Assembly: GCF_002844535.1 (NCBI RefSeq)
Contig: NZ_PJNH01000002.1
Coordinates: forward strand, 618,748 to 682,747
Reading direction: 5' to 3'
Length of the DNA: 64,000 bases
DNA from: Halalkalibacillus sediminis
GTDB lineage: Bacteria; Bacillota; Bacilli; Bacillales; Alkalibacillaceae
Part shown: in pieces, positions 1-7,626 of the stretch
Position numbering within the stretch: the first letter of the stretch is position 1
Layout of the letters: each line of letters opens with the position of its first letter
Position numbers and translations under genes: made by a program
Notes under the pieces: generated by a model
Seen by the model: only the letters and a program-made list of their open reading frames with translations
Told to the model about the DNA's origin: nothing
Database searches by the model: none

Positions 1-162
1 GAAGAAGCAAGAGAAGAAGCAGAAGAGCGAGAAGAAGCAAGAGAAGAAGCAGAAGAGCGTGAGGAAGAAGCAAGAGAAGAAGCAGAAGAGCGTGAAGAAG
101 AAGCAAGAGAAGACGAAGACGAAGATGAAGACGAAGATGAAGATGATGAAAAAGACGAGTGA
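1..162 (+). CDS. Partial: C-terminal tail of a Glu/Arg/Ala-repeat protein
   Basis: The reading frame is open from the first base to a TGA at 160-162, so only the C-terminus is seen. It encodes about four tandem copies of a ten- or eleven-residue unit of the type EEAREEAEER, then an Asp/Glu run ending in KDE. The DNA repeats with a 30-bp and then a 33-bp period. Such sequence would form a long charged helix or coiled coil followed by an acidic tail. The function cannot be read because all upstream domains lie outside the window. Repeat number is likely to vary between strains through slippage. Confidence 0.75.
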   Translation, partial: EEAREEAEEREEAREEAEEREEEAREEAEEREEEAREDEDEDEDEDEDDEKDE

Positions 163-208
163 AATCTAAGAAATTAGATAAAGGTAGAGGAAATTAATGA
201 ATCTATTA

Positions 209-237
209 ACATCCCCACATTAATGGGGATGTTTTTA
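209..237 (+). terminator. Intrinsic terminator after the acidic repeat gene
   Basis: A perfect stem formed by ACATCCCCA and its complement around a six-base loop is followed by TTTTTATTT. It lies 47 bases after the TGA of the partial gene. Confidence 0.9.
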
Positions 238-485
238 TTTGTTCTATTTAGAGTTATAGTAATTGGATGATTATTAAGTTGATCTACTTGTTTACCATGC
301 AGTTCCTTTTTTCACTAAAGAACAATTCCTATTAACAATCTGATATTCACAAAATAAAGTCGTTTGCTACGCAGTACAACGCTACTATGCAACAGAAAAA
401 TGATCTTCAACTATCAATCGCTATTATAGATCAATCCAGAAAATTGGAATTAACAAGGTAATTTAAAACGCATCGTTAATCAAAT
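238..485. other. Intergenic stretch with no gene recognised
   Basis: No open frame with a ribosome binding site was found. A small hairpin sits around 311-329 (GTTC, a T-run, then AAAGAAC). The string TTCACTAAAGAA at about 314-325 recurs near 41309-41320 in another intergenic region, which may point to a degenerate dispersed element. The two copies share little beyond that string. Confidence 0.4.
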
Positions 486-606
486 TTGAAATGGAAGGTT
501 CAATCGGTTAAAATTTAACTAGAGACGTAAGATATATAGCTGACTCAAGGCTAAGGGGGAACTTCTTTCCGATGATTCCCTCCGTCCGGGTCAGCTTTTT
601 CTTTTC
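486..606 (+). ncRNA. Candidate structured small RNA with its own promoter and terminator
   Basis: A good sigma-A promoter is visible: TTGAAA at 486-491, a 17-base spacer, and TAAAAT at 509-514. That places a start near 521. From 538 to 596 the transcript folds into a 9-bp outer stem (AGCTGACTC with GGGTCAGCT). An inner stem pairs GGGGGAA at 555-561 with TTCCCTCC at 576-583. The outer stem is followed by TTTTTCTTTT, so it can itself act as a terminator. No open frame with a ribosome binding site lies inside. The predicted RNA is about 80 nt. I do not recognise it as a named riboswitch or small RNA family. Confidence 0.5.
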
Positions 607-641
607 TAATAGGTAAGAATGTATAAAGCAGTGGAGCATAA

Positions 642-787
642 CTGTCTAGCTTCAGCGCCCAGAAACTTGGTGACTTCAGTCATCAACCTACGATAAGTCA
701 ACAACGGCTCAATTCTTCACCGTGTTTCCCTTATCTCAGTTGTCGAACTCCAGTCCCTACGTTTCTAAACAGGCGCATGCGCTTTTC
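642..787. repeat. Dispersed Bacillaceae intergenic repeat
   Basis: The segment starts near TGTCTAGCTTCAGCGCC and ends near GGCGCATGCGCTTTTC, so its ends form an inverted repeat (CAGCGCC/GGCGC). Inside it, GATAAG and CTTATC flank an ACAACGG/CCGTG segment. From memory, this pattern of CAGCGCC, AGTCAACAACGG, CCCTTATC and GGCGC..GCGCTTTTC resembles a family of roughly 150-bp noncoding repeats scattered through Bacillaceae genomes. No second copy is present in this window, so the assignment rests on recognition. Confidence 0.6.
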
Positions 788-828
788 TTAATTGCAACAT
801 GAATAGTCGAAGATCGAAGGGATAAAAA

Positions 829-1665
829 ATGGTATTTCTTATCATGTTTTTAATTGGTGTCTTCAGCGCCATTGTAGGAAGTGTCGCCGGGCTTGGAGGC
901 GGCGTTATTTTTGTTCCAGTCTTATTGTTTTTAGCCCAATTTCATACAGATTTCTCTTGGGTGAATCCACAAAATATCGTAGCTATGTCCTTATTAGTCA
1001 TGATTTTTACTGGACTATCGGCTACTTTAACCTTTTTAAAAAGGAAACGTGTCGATGTACATAGTGGTTCATTATTTTTAATAGGTAGTATTCCTGGTGC
1101 ACTTACAGGCGTCTGGGTAAACCGTTTCATTGATATAGATACATTCCAATTGTATTTCGGTTTATTAATGCTATTTGTTTCAAGTATGTTTTTCATCAAA
1201 AAGAAATTACTAAAAAATGTGGAGTCTAAACAGGCATCTCGAGTAGATAAAAAATATTATGTTACTCGCACATTTGAACTGTCAGGTGTTTCAACCACTT
1301 ATTCATATTCACTTATTCTCGGAATTTTTATCTCTTTTTTTGTGGGGATGATGTCCGGGCTGTTCGGAGTCGGTGGTGGATCATTAATGGTTCCAGCGAT
1401 GATTCTTTTATTTGGATTCCCAGCGCATATTGCCGCGCCAACATCCATGTTCATGATTTTCTTTTCAAGTATCATGTCTTCAGGTGCCCATGTAATTGCA
1501 GGACATGTGCTGTGGTCTTACACGCTAGCTAGTATCCCAGGGGCATGGCTCGGTGGTTATTTAGGTGCAAAATTGAATCAAAGATTAAACAGTCATGTAA
1601 TTGAATGGATCTTGCGTATCATAATGATAGTAATAGGGGTACGATTAATATTAGAGTCCTTATAG
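829..1665 (+). CDS. yunE: TSUP-family (TauE/SafE-like) membrane exporter
   Basis: This 278-residue polytopic membrane protein has the internal duplication typical of the TSUP family. A glycine-rich motif GLGGGVIFVP at residues 21-30 recurs as GLFGVGGGSLMVP at 177-189. Each half has about four membrane segments, joined by a charged loop near 123-155. Family members move sulfite, sulfonates or other anions; the substrate here is unknown. The start follows GAAGGG at a proper distance. The gene lies 13 bases before yunD and is followed by yunC, as in the B. subtilis yunCDE cluster, so co-transcription is likely. Confidence 0.82.
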   Translation: MVFLIMFLIGVFSAIVGSVAGLGGGVIFVPVLLFLAQFHTDFSWVNPQNIVAMSLLVMIFTGLSATLTFLKRKRVDVHSGSLFLIGSIPGALTGVWVNRFIDIDTFQLYFGLLMLFVSSMFFIKKKLLKNVESKQASRVDKKYYVTRTFELSGVSTTYSYSLILGIFISFFVGMMSGLFGVGGGSLMVPAMILLFGFPAHIAAPTSMFMIFFSSIMSSGAHVIAGHVLWSYTLASIPGAWLGGYLGAKLNQRLNSHVIEWILRIIMIVIGVRLILESL

Positions 1666-1678
1666 AAGGAGACTAAAT

Positions 1679-3061
1679 ATGAGCGAAACGATTCACGTGC
1701 TATTCACGAGTGATTTACATAGTCATTTCGATAACTGGTCAAAATGTATTCATGATATGAATACACAATTAAATAAGATTCAACAGAAAAACGAGTATGT
1801 TTTGATGTTGGATAACGGGGATCATGTGGATCGCTCCCATCCAATCAGTGAGGCGACTCTTGGACAAGGTAGTGTCCAATTGTTGAATCATGCAGGCTTT
1901 CATGCCGCGACGTTAGGCAATAATGAAGGTATTACGCTTCCGGCAGATAGTTTATATCATTTATATGATGATGCGAATTTTGATATTGTTTGTGCTAACT
2001 TGAGTACAATAGACCGTGAGAGTCCTCCTTGGTTGAAGCCATTTGAGACTTATAAGACACCTAATGGCACTAATATAGGTGTTATAGGTTTGACGGCCCC
2101 ATTTCAATTGTTTTATGAAAAGTTGGGCTGGGAAACTTCAAACCCATACGAAGAACTAGACTACTGGGTACCCAAAATGAGAGAGACTTGCGATATAGTG
2201 ATATTGTTATCGCATTTAGGTGTGAATGATGATGAAGCGATTGCTCAAAAATATGATATCGATGCGATCATCGGTGGGCATACGCATCATTTATTTGAAC
2301 ATGGTCAAGAAATTGAAGGGACTTTATTGACCGCAGTCGGCAAACACGGTTTTTATTATGGGTCGATGCGCTTGGAATATAACAAAAATCAGGGTCTGAT
2401 TCATAGAAAAGAAGGGTATGCTCATTCTATATCTAAGCAGGATGATGTTGAAACGAACAGACTTCTGCAAACTTTACAAATCGAGTCAGATCACCAATTA
2501 AGTGAGGTTGTCGTAGATCTACCTGAGGCATACCCAGTCGACTGGTTTACAGAAACAAAACTGATGAAATCTTTTGTTCAAACGTTAGAAGATTGGACAG
2601 AGGCAGACTGTGCTATGCTCAACTCTGGTGTGCTACTTGAAGGTTTCAAAGAGGGCCCTGTCACAAAGAAGCACATCCATCAAAGTTGTCCTCACCCTAT
2701 GAACCCCTGCACAATGATGATGAGTGGTAATGAAATCATAGAAGCTATTCGTATGCTTGAAACGGAACGGTTCATTCAGTTTGAGTTAAAAGGCTTAGGG
2801 TTCCGCGGTAAGAAACTCGGAAAAATGGTTTATTCTAATATTGAACTGGTCTATCACGATCAAACGAATTTTGTTGAAAAGATCTTTATAAATGGAAAAG
2901 AAGTTGAGTCTGACGAAAAATATAAGGTAGCAACAGCTGATACTTTTTCATTTTCATGGTTGTTACCACCGATTTCCTCTGTAAAAGAAAAGCATTATTA
3001 TATGCCAGAATTTTTAAGAGATGTATTAGCGAAGTGCCTAGGGAATATCAAAGGTGTATAA
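1679..3061 (+). CDS. yunD: Metallophosphatase / 5'-nucleotidase-family enzyme YunD
   Basis: The 460-residue protein has an N-terminal calcineurin-like phosphoesterase domain and a C-terminal 5'-nucleotidase domain. Metal-binding motifs are visible in order: SDLHSH at residues 11-16, DNGDHVDR at 45-52, GNNEG at 80-84, a LLSHLG block and GGHTHH. The C-terminal half (about 290-450) carries the substrate-binding fold, with an ATADTFSF-like block near the end. There is no signal peptide, so it should act in the cytoplasm, unlike secreted UshA types. Its substrate is a nucleotide or phosphoester that cannot be specified. GAAGGAG precedes the ATG, 13 bases after yunE. Confidence 0.85.
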   Translation: MSETIHVLFTSDLHSHFDNWSKCIHDMNTQLNKIQQKNEYVLMLDNGDHVDRSHPISEATLGQGSVQLLNHAGFHAATLGNNEGITLPADSLYHLYDDANFDIVCANLSTIDRESPPWLKPFETYKTPNGTNIGVIGLTAPFQLFYEKLGWETSNPYEELDYWVPKMRETCDIVILLSHLGVNDDEAIAQKYDIDAIIGGHTHHLFEHGQEIEGTLLTAVGKHGFYYGSMRLEYNKNQGLIHRKEGYAHSISKQDDVETNRLLQTLQIESDHQLSEVVVDLPEAYPVDWFTETKLMKSFVQTLEDWTEADCAMLNSGVLLEGFKEGPVTKKHIHQSCPHPMNPCTMMMSGNEIIEAIRMLETERFIQFELKGLGFRGKKLGKMVYSNIELVYHDQTNFVEKIFINGKEVESDEKYKVATADTFSFSWLLPPISSVKEKHYYMPEFLRDVLAKCLGNIKGV

Positions 3062-3122
3062 TTCCTGACAGGCACTTCTTTCTTTCCTTTTCATAGGGTA
3101 TATGAAAAGGAGGTTACTTATA

Positions 3123-3428
3123 ATGATACACGTTGAACCTTTGTGGATAGATGATGTAGGTTTTACTGTGGTTAAAGTCCAGTTACCTAAAACAAACTTG
3201 ATGGTCATATCAAATGATATTGGCTACATTATGTGTGGAGCTTTAGATGTAGATTTGTTAGATGACCGTTTATCAGATCGGCAAATAATCGCTGGCCGCG
3301 CAGTAGGGGTCAGAACAATCGATGAACTTCTCTACGCGCCTTTGCAAAAAGTGACGAAGTATGCAGAAGATAAATATGGATGGTATGAAGGAATGATCGG
3401 TAAAGCAGCATTGTTAGCGTTAAAATAA
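3123..3428 (+). CDS. yunC: DUF1805 protein YunC
   Basis: The start chosen is the ATG at 3123, nine bases after AAAGGAGG (3106-3113). An upstream in-frame ATG at 3102 precedes the Shine-Dalgarno and is rejected. The 101-residue protein has the family signature VKLPKTN-like (VQLPKTNLMVI), then GYIMCGALDVDLL and IAGRAVGVRTIDELL. Family members are small cytosolic proteins of unknown function encoded next to yunD. Nothing in the sequence suggests a catalytic site. It follows yunD by 61 bases and probably belongs to the same transcript. Confidence 0.85.
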   Translation: MIHVEPLWIDDVGFTVVKVQLPKTNLMVISNDIGYIMCGALDVDLLDDRLSDRQIIAGRAVGVRTIDELLYAPLQKVTKYAEDKYGWYEGMIGKAALLALK

Positions 3429-3527
3429 TTTGTTGAATTCTTCCTATAGTAAATATATGATATTAATATGTAATAACTTCCATAAAATAAAGTCATATTT
3501 ACTATAAAAGGTATCGGAGAAAAGATT

Positions 3528-4628
3528 ATGCGTGCTGTTCAAATTACAAATGTTTGGCCTGGAGATCGACTAGGGAGGCCTATTACTGATTCATACGGCA
3601 GGGTCCTTCTGCAAAAGGGAGTCATTTTTACAGAAAAATTAATTCGAAAACTAGAGGAATTACACTTCTCATTTGTTTTCATTGATGATGAAACAACAGA
3701 TGGAATCATCCCACAGTCCGGAATTAGTGAATCTTTACGCCTCGAAGCGATTGATAATGTTCGATCGGCTTTCCGTTCCATAGATGGCTATGTGCAAGGT
3801 CATATGAACCAGTACATCCTTGAGCGGACGGTTGAGTCTATTCATAGAACTGTAGTTGATTTGACCCAGGCCATCAAGGACAATGACCAAATTATATCGA
3901 TTATTTCAGACATTTTCGTGTATGATAATTATTTGTATGTTCATAGTGTTAATGTCGGTTTATATACGATTGCCCTCGCTAACAAACTCGGATTCAGCGA
4001 TCGTCAAATAGAGGAAATTGGAATAGGCGCCTTGTTGCACGATATTGGGAAAATGCGTGTACCCCAATCTATTCTGAACAAGCCCGATAAGCTATCTGAT
4101 ATGGAATATGAAGTAGTAAAAGAACATACAACTTACGGATATAATCTTTTAAAAGACGTACCGAACTTACCACCCAACATCTCATTTTGTGCCTATCAAC
4201 ATCATGAACGGTTAAACGGGAGTGGTTATCCATTAGGTATAGAAGGATCGAATATTCATGAATATGCAAAGATTATAGCTGTCGCTGATGTGTTTGATGC
4301 AGTAACTTCAAATCGAGTTTATCGCAAGGGAATGTTACCTCATGAAGGTTTAGAAATCTTATATTCAGGGAGTAATGGATTGTTTAAAAAAGAGTACGTA
4401 GACCTCTTCAGAAAAACGATTTCAATATATCCGAACGGAGCCTATGTTGAACTGAATGATGGCAGAAGGGGTATAGTTGCTGATCAAAGCAAGTCAATTC
4501 CTGATCGGCCAATCATCCGCATTTTAGAAGACAAAGATATGAAGTTGAATATGCATGAGATTTACGAGATTGATCTATCAGTATCACCATCCGTCATGAT
4601 TTCTAAATGCAATACGAATCCAATATAA
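3528..4628 (+). CDS. HD-GYP domain protein, probable cyclic-di-GMP phosphodiesterase
   Basis: The 366-residue cytosolic protein has an N-terminal region of about 120 residues without a recognised domain. The HD-GYP domain follows at about 125-290. Key motifs are H139, LLHDIGK with HD at 171-172, H200, HHERLNGSGYP at 225-235 (the GYP motif is intact) and a VADVFDAVTSNRVYR block. Intact HD and GYP residues argue for active c-di-GMP (or cGAMP-type) hydrolysis. GGAG precedes the ATG. The gene sits between yunC and yunB, which looks like an insertion relative to the B. subtilis order. It ends in a terminator that overlaps the next gene's ribosome binding site. Confidence 0.85.
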   Translation: MRAVQITNVWPGDRLGRPITDSYGRVLLQKGVIFTEKLIRKLEELHFSFVFIDDETTDGIIPQSGISESLRLEAIDNVRSAFRSIDGYVQGHMNQYILERTVESIHRTVVDLTQAIKDNDQIISIISDIFVYDNYLYVHSVNVGLYTIALANKLGFSDRQIEEIGIGALLHDIGKMRVPQSILNKPDKLSDMEYEVVKEHTTYGYNLLKDVPNLPPNISFCAYQHHERLNGSGYPLGIEGSNIHEYAKIIAVADVFDAVTSNRVYRKGMLPHEGLEILYSGSNGLFKKEYVDLFRKTISIYPNGAYVELNDGRRGIVADQSKSIPDRPIIRILEDKDMKLNMHEIYEIDLSVSPSVMISKCNTNPI

Positions 4629-4643
4629 AATACATATCGAATT

Positions 4644-4686
4644 CCCTTCAGGTTACAAGCATATATTTTCCTGAGGGGGTTTTTTT
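4644..4686 (+). terminator. Intrinsic terminator overlapping the yunB ribosome binding site
   Basis: CCCTTCAGG at 4644-4652 pairs with CCTGAGGGG at 4670-4678, and seven T residues at 4680-4686 follow. The GAGGGGG in the 3' arm is also the only Shine-Dalgarno for the GTG of yunB at 4687. Full-length transcripts from the HD-GYP gene would therefore either stop here or hide the yunB ribosome binding site. Confidence 0.8.
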
Positions 4687-5469
4687 GTGAAAATAAAACA
4701 TCGTAGGCCCATGAAAAAGAGAAAACCAAAGACATTTGGTCAAATCCTCTTTATTACGTTCGTGTCTTTTTTTATTGCTATTATATTTTCATTGTGGATT
4801 ATAAATAAAGGGATAGAGCCGACGTTGATTGATATTGCTGAAACAAAAACGAGGGTCTTTGCCAGAGAGGCTATCAACGAAGCAGTCAGTAAACGGATTG
4901 TTGATGATTTGGAAGTGGAAGAGCTTGTTCAGTTAGAAAAAGATGATAATGGAAACATTGTATCAATAGGATGGAATACGGTAGTGGTCAACCGGGTTCT
5001 AAGAAATACAACGTTCCGAGTTCAAAATTTTTTGAAGCAAATAGAACGGGGAGAAATTTCTCCAGGAGATTCGCTTGACTTCGATTTGGACGAAGACCCT
5101 ATTATACGTGAAGATACCGTTGAGAATTATCGGGTGATTGAAAGGATACCAATTGGTCAGGCAACAGGGAATGCATTACTAGCTAACTTAGGTCCTCGTG
5201 TACCTGTGTACTTCAGTGTCATTGGTGATGTTCAATCTGATGTAGTGCGCGAGGTGACGGAATATGGAATCAACAACGCAATGATTGAGTTGTCTATCCA
5301 GATTGAAGCCAATGTTCAGATCGTAATACCTTTCTCAACTAAAACAACAGTTGTTGAAACTAGCATTCCTGTCTATGTAGGTGTCTTACAAGGTGAGGTA
5401 CCAAATTATTATAATAACGGTGGGCGAGCACCTGATATAGCGATTCCGTATGAGGATTTGCCAGATTAA
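4687..5469 (+). CDS. yunB: Sporulation protein YunB
   Basis: The 260-residue protein has a basic N-terminus, a single membrane segment at about 17-40, and a large extracytoplasmic domain. It resembles YunB, which in B. subtilis is expressed in the mother cell during sporulation. Conserved stretches include the IIPFSTKTTVVETSIPV-like block near the C-terminus and the PVYVGVLQGEVPNYYN segment. The start is the GTG at 4687, eight bases after GAGGGGG. A downstream ATG at 4711 has no good Shine-Dalgarno. Exact molecular function is unknown in the family. Expression is probably controlled by the overlapping terminator hairpin. Confidence 0.85.
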   Translation: MKIKHRRPMKKRKPKTFGQILFITFVSFFIAIIFSLWIINKGIEPTLIDIAETKTRVFAREAINEAVSKRIVDDLEVEELVQLEKDDNGNIVSIGWNTVVVNRVLRNTTFRVQNFLKQIERGEISPGDSLDFDLDEDPIIREDTVENYRVIERIPIGQATGNALLANLGPRVPVYFSVIGDVQSDVVREVTEYGINNAMIELSIQIEANVQIVIPFSTKTTVVETSIPVYVGVLQGEVPNYYNNGGRAPDIAIPYEDLPD

Positions 5470-5486
5470 ATAGTGTATGCTATTAT
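5458..5486 (+). promoter_or_regulatory. Sigma-A-like promoter for the lysine riboswitch transcript
   Basis: TTGCCA at 5458-5463, a 17-base spacer and TATTAT at 5481-5486 overlap the yunB stop codon. They sit about 35 bases before the riboswitch aptamer. Confidence 0.6.
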
Positions 5487-5520
5487 AATTTTCGTGAAAA
5501 ATTATAAATTAAATATAACC

Positions 5521-5752
5521 TTATCTTCGATGAGGTAGAGGTGCACGATACAAGAGTAGTACTTATGAGAATGACAACGATGATTAAGTACGAAAGGGTA
5601 GCGGGCCGAAGTGATTGCTTATGTCATGAAGTAATCATTGGTGTATGTTTGAATAAAGCATATACTCTCGCGGGAAACTAGCGGGGAGCTACTGATCGAG
5701 AAATAACCGACTGTAAAAGTAATGGTAGATTTCTCTATCATTACTTTTTTTT
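5521..5752 (+). promoter_or_regulatory. Lysine riboswitch (L box) with terminator
   Basis: The conserved core GATGAGGTAGAGGTGC, AGAGTAGTACTTATGAGA, GAAAGGGTAGCGGGCCGAAG and GCGGGAAACTAGCGGGG match the lysine riboswitch pattern. The closing P1 helix pairs TTATCTTCGAT (5521-5531) with ATCGAGAAATAA near 5694-5705. A near-perfect 12-bp terminator (AGTAATGGTAGA with TCTATCATTACT, then eight T) occupies 5715-5752. Lysine binding should favour the terminator and switch off the downstream transporter. Confidence 0.93.
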
Positions 5753-5826
5753 AATACGCTTATTTTAAAGCTTATACCATGTCAATCTAGGGTATTTAAT
5801 TTAATAAAAAATGAGGAGGTCAGGAG

Positions 5827-7380
5827 ATGGAAGGAACTATTTGGTCATTAGTACCACCCCTTGTGGTAATCATTCTTGTGCTATTGACTCGTAAAGTTCT
5901 GCTTTCTTTAGGTGCAGGTATCGTCGTAGGTGCACTGATGATTGCAGAATTCGACGTAATTGAAGCGTTGAATCAGATTTGGAGTTCATTTATAGGTAAC
6001 TTTTATGTAGATGGAGCTATTGAGACTTGGGGTGTTCAACTTATCTTATTCTTGCTTTTACTTGGTGTGCTCATTGCGTTTTTGACTGCAACAGGTGGAG
6101 CTCGAGCTTTTGGAAGATGGGCAATCGAACGGATTCAAACGCGTGAAGGCTCTCAATATACGACCGGTTTACTAGGTTTAGGAATTTTTATTGATGATTA
6201 TTTCAATAGTTTGACGATCGGCCAGGTTTCTCGTCCAATTACAGATAGACAAAACGTTTCACGTGCAAAGCTGGCTTACTTAATTGATTCAACTTCTGCA
6301 CCGGTTACAGTGTTGATGCCGATCTCGAGCTGGGGTGCCTATATCATAGGAACAATAGGAGTTATTATTGCTGATCATGAATTAGGTTATCAGGCTTTTG
6401 AAACATTTGTAAGAATGATTCCATTCAACTTTTATGCTATTGCAGCCATTATTTTAGTTTTTGTAGTCATTCGTTTGAACTTGGATATAGGCTTAATGCG
6501 TCAACATGAAAAGCGTGCTAAATCAACAGGTGAGTTGATCGATCCTTTGAATAAAGGTGATATTCCTGGTGACTTGAAAGATGATGTGCATGAAAGTGAA
6601 AGAGGTTATATATATCACCTAGTCGCACCTATCTTAATATTAATTGGTGCTACAGTGATAACGATGGTGGTTACAGGAATTGATGCTACTGAAGGCGATG
6701 TTTCACTTGTATCAATTTTCGCTAATACGAATGTAAACTATTCCTTATGTTTAGGTGGAGCTATTGCTGTGGTATCTTCGATGGCATTATATTTTATGCA
6801 AAAAGGTGAAAAGACGAATTTCTTCAGAGTAGTTTGGGAAGGAATTAAAGCGATGTTACCAGCTATTTATATATTGGTTCTGGCATGGATGACTGTTTCA
6901 ATTATTGGTGGCATTGGAACTGATGCATATTTAGCTCAGAAAGTTGAAGAAGATTGGAATTTCACAATTACTTATTTACCAATCATCGTGTTCATGATTT
7001 CTGGGTTCATGGCTTTTGCTACTGGTACATCATGGGGTACCTTCGGAATCATGCTTCCTATTGCTGGTTCTATTGCTGCTTCGATGGATCCTAACTTCTT
7101 TGTTCCTGCACTAGCAGCAGTGTTAGCAGGTTCTGTTTTCGGAGATCACTGTTCTCCTATTTCGGATACGACGGTCCTATCATCTACTGGAGCAGGATCA
7201 AATCATATTGATCACGTCATGACCCAGATACCTTATGCAATAATTGCAGCAGTCTCATCATTGGCTGGGTATCTTCTTTACGGCTTAACAGGTTCATTGA
7301 TTGTAGGGTTACTGGTTACAATTGGATTCATGTTCCTTATCGTATATTTTGTACATCGAAAAGTCCGAGAAGTACAATAG
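5827..7380 (+). CDS. NhaC-family transporter, probable lysine transporter under L-box control
   Basis: The 517-residue protein has about 11-12 membrane segments and NhaC-type motifs: FIDDYFNSLTIG at about 121-132, a SAPVTVLMPISSWGAY block, and FATGTSWGTFGIM followed by VFGDHCSPISDTTVLSS. NhaC proteins are usually called sodium/proton antiporters. NhaC-like proteins directly behind lysine riboswitches have been inferred to be lysine transporters, and that is the better guess here. The two roles may combine in sodium-coupled lysine exchange. GAGGAGG precedes the ATG. The gene is monocistronic, with a terminator directly downstream. Confidence 0.85.
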   Translation: MEGTIWSLVPPLVVIILVLLTRKVLLSLGAGIVVGALMIAEFDVIEALNQIWSSFIGNFYVDGAIETWGVQLILFLLLLGVLIAFLTATGGARAFGRWAIERIQTREGSQYTTGLLGLGIFIDDYFNSLTIGQVSRPITDRQNVSRAKLAYLIDSTSAPVTVLMPISSWGAYIIGTIGVIIADHELGYQAFETFVRMIPFNFYAIAAIILVFVVIRLNLDIGLMRQHEKRAKSTGELIDPLNKGDIPGDLKDDVHESERGYIYHLVAPILILIGATVITMVVTGIDATEGDVSLVSIFANTNVNYSLCLGGAIAVVSSMALYFMQKGEKTNFFRVVWEGIKAMLPAIYILVLAWMTVSIIGGIGTDAYLAQKVEEDWNFTITYLPIIVFMISGFMAFATGTSWGTFGIMLPIAGSIAASMDPNFFVPALAAVLAGSVFGDHCSPISDTTVLSSTGAGSNHIDHVMTQIPYAIIAAVSSLAGYLLYGLTGSLIVGLLVTIGFMFLIVYFVHRKVREVQ

Positions 7381-7388
7381 ATAAAAAA

Positions 7389-7415
7389 GAGCGTCCTTGG
7401 GGCGTTCTTTTTTTT
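7389..7415 (+). terminator. Intrinsic terminator
   Basis: GAGCGTCC pairs with GGGCGTTC and is followed by a run of eight or more T, directly after the NhaC-type gene. Confidence 0.9.
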
Positions 7416-7488
7416 GCATTAATTCAACAAATCACTTCTTAAGTAGCGGGTCAATCTTTAATTACCAAATATTTTTTATGAAATCACT

Positions 7489-7517
7489 TTGACACTGGTA
7501 CAAGGTAACTATATAAT
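7489..7517 (+). promoter_or_regulatory. Consensus sigma-A promoter
   Basis: TTGACA at 7489-7494, a 17-base spacer and TATAAT at 7512-7517 form a perfect consensus promoter. It lies 109 bases before the symporter ATG. Confidence 0.9.
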
Positions 7518-7560
7518 CATGATATAAGTTGCAATTATTCTGAAAAAAGAAAAAAATCAG

Positions 7561-7605
7561 TACATCCCATTTTGCAGCTAAACATAGAATAGATACAGGG
7601 ATGTA
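7561..7605 (+). promoter_or_regulatory. Inverted repeat in the symporter leader
   Basis: TACATCCC and GGGATGTA are separated by 29 bases in the roughly 100-base leader. It ends 14 bases before the Shine-Dalgarno region, so it could be an RNA fold or a protein site. No terminator follows it. Confidence 0.35.
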
Positions 7606-7626
7606 ATCCTGAAAGGAGAGAAAGAT

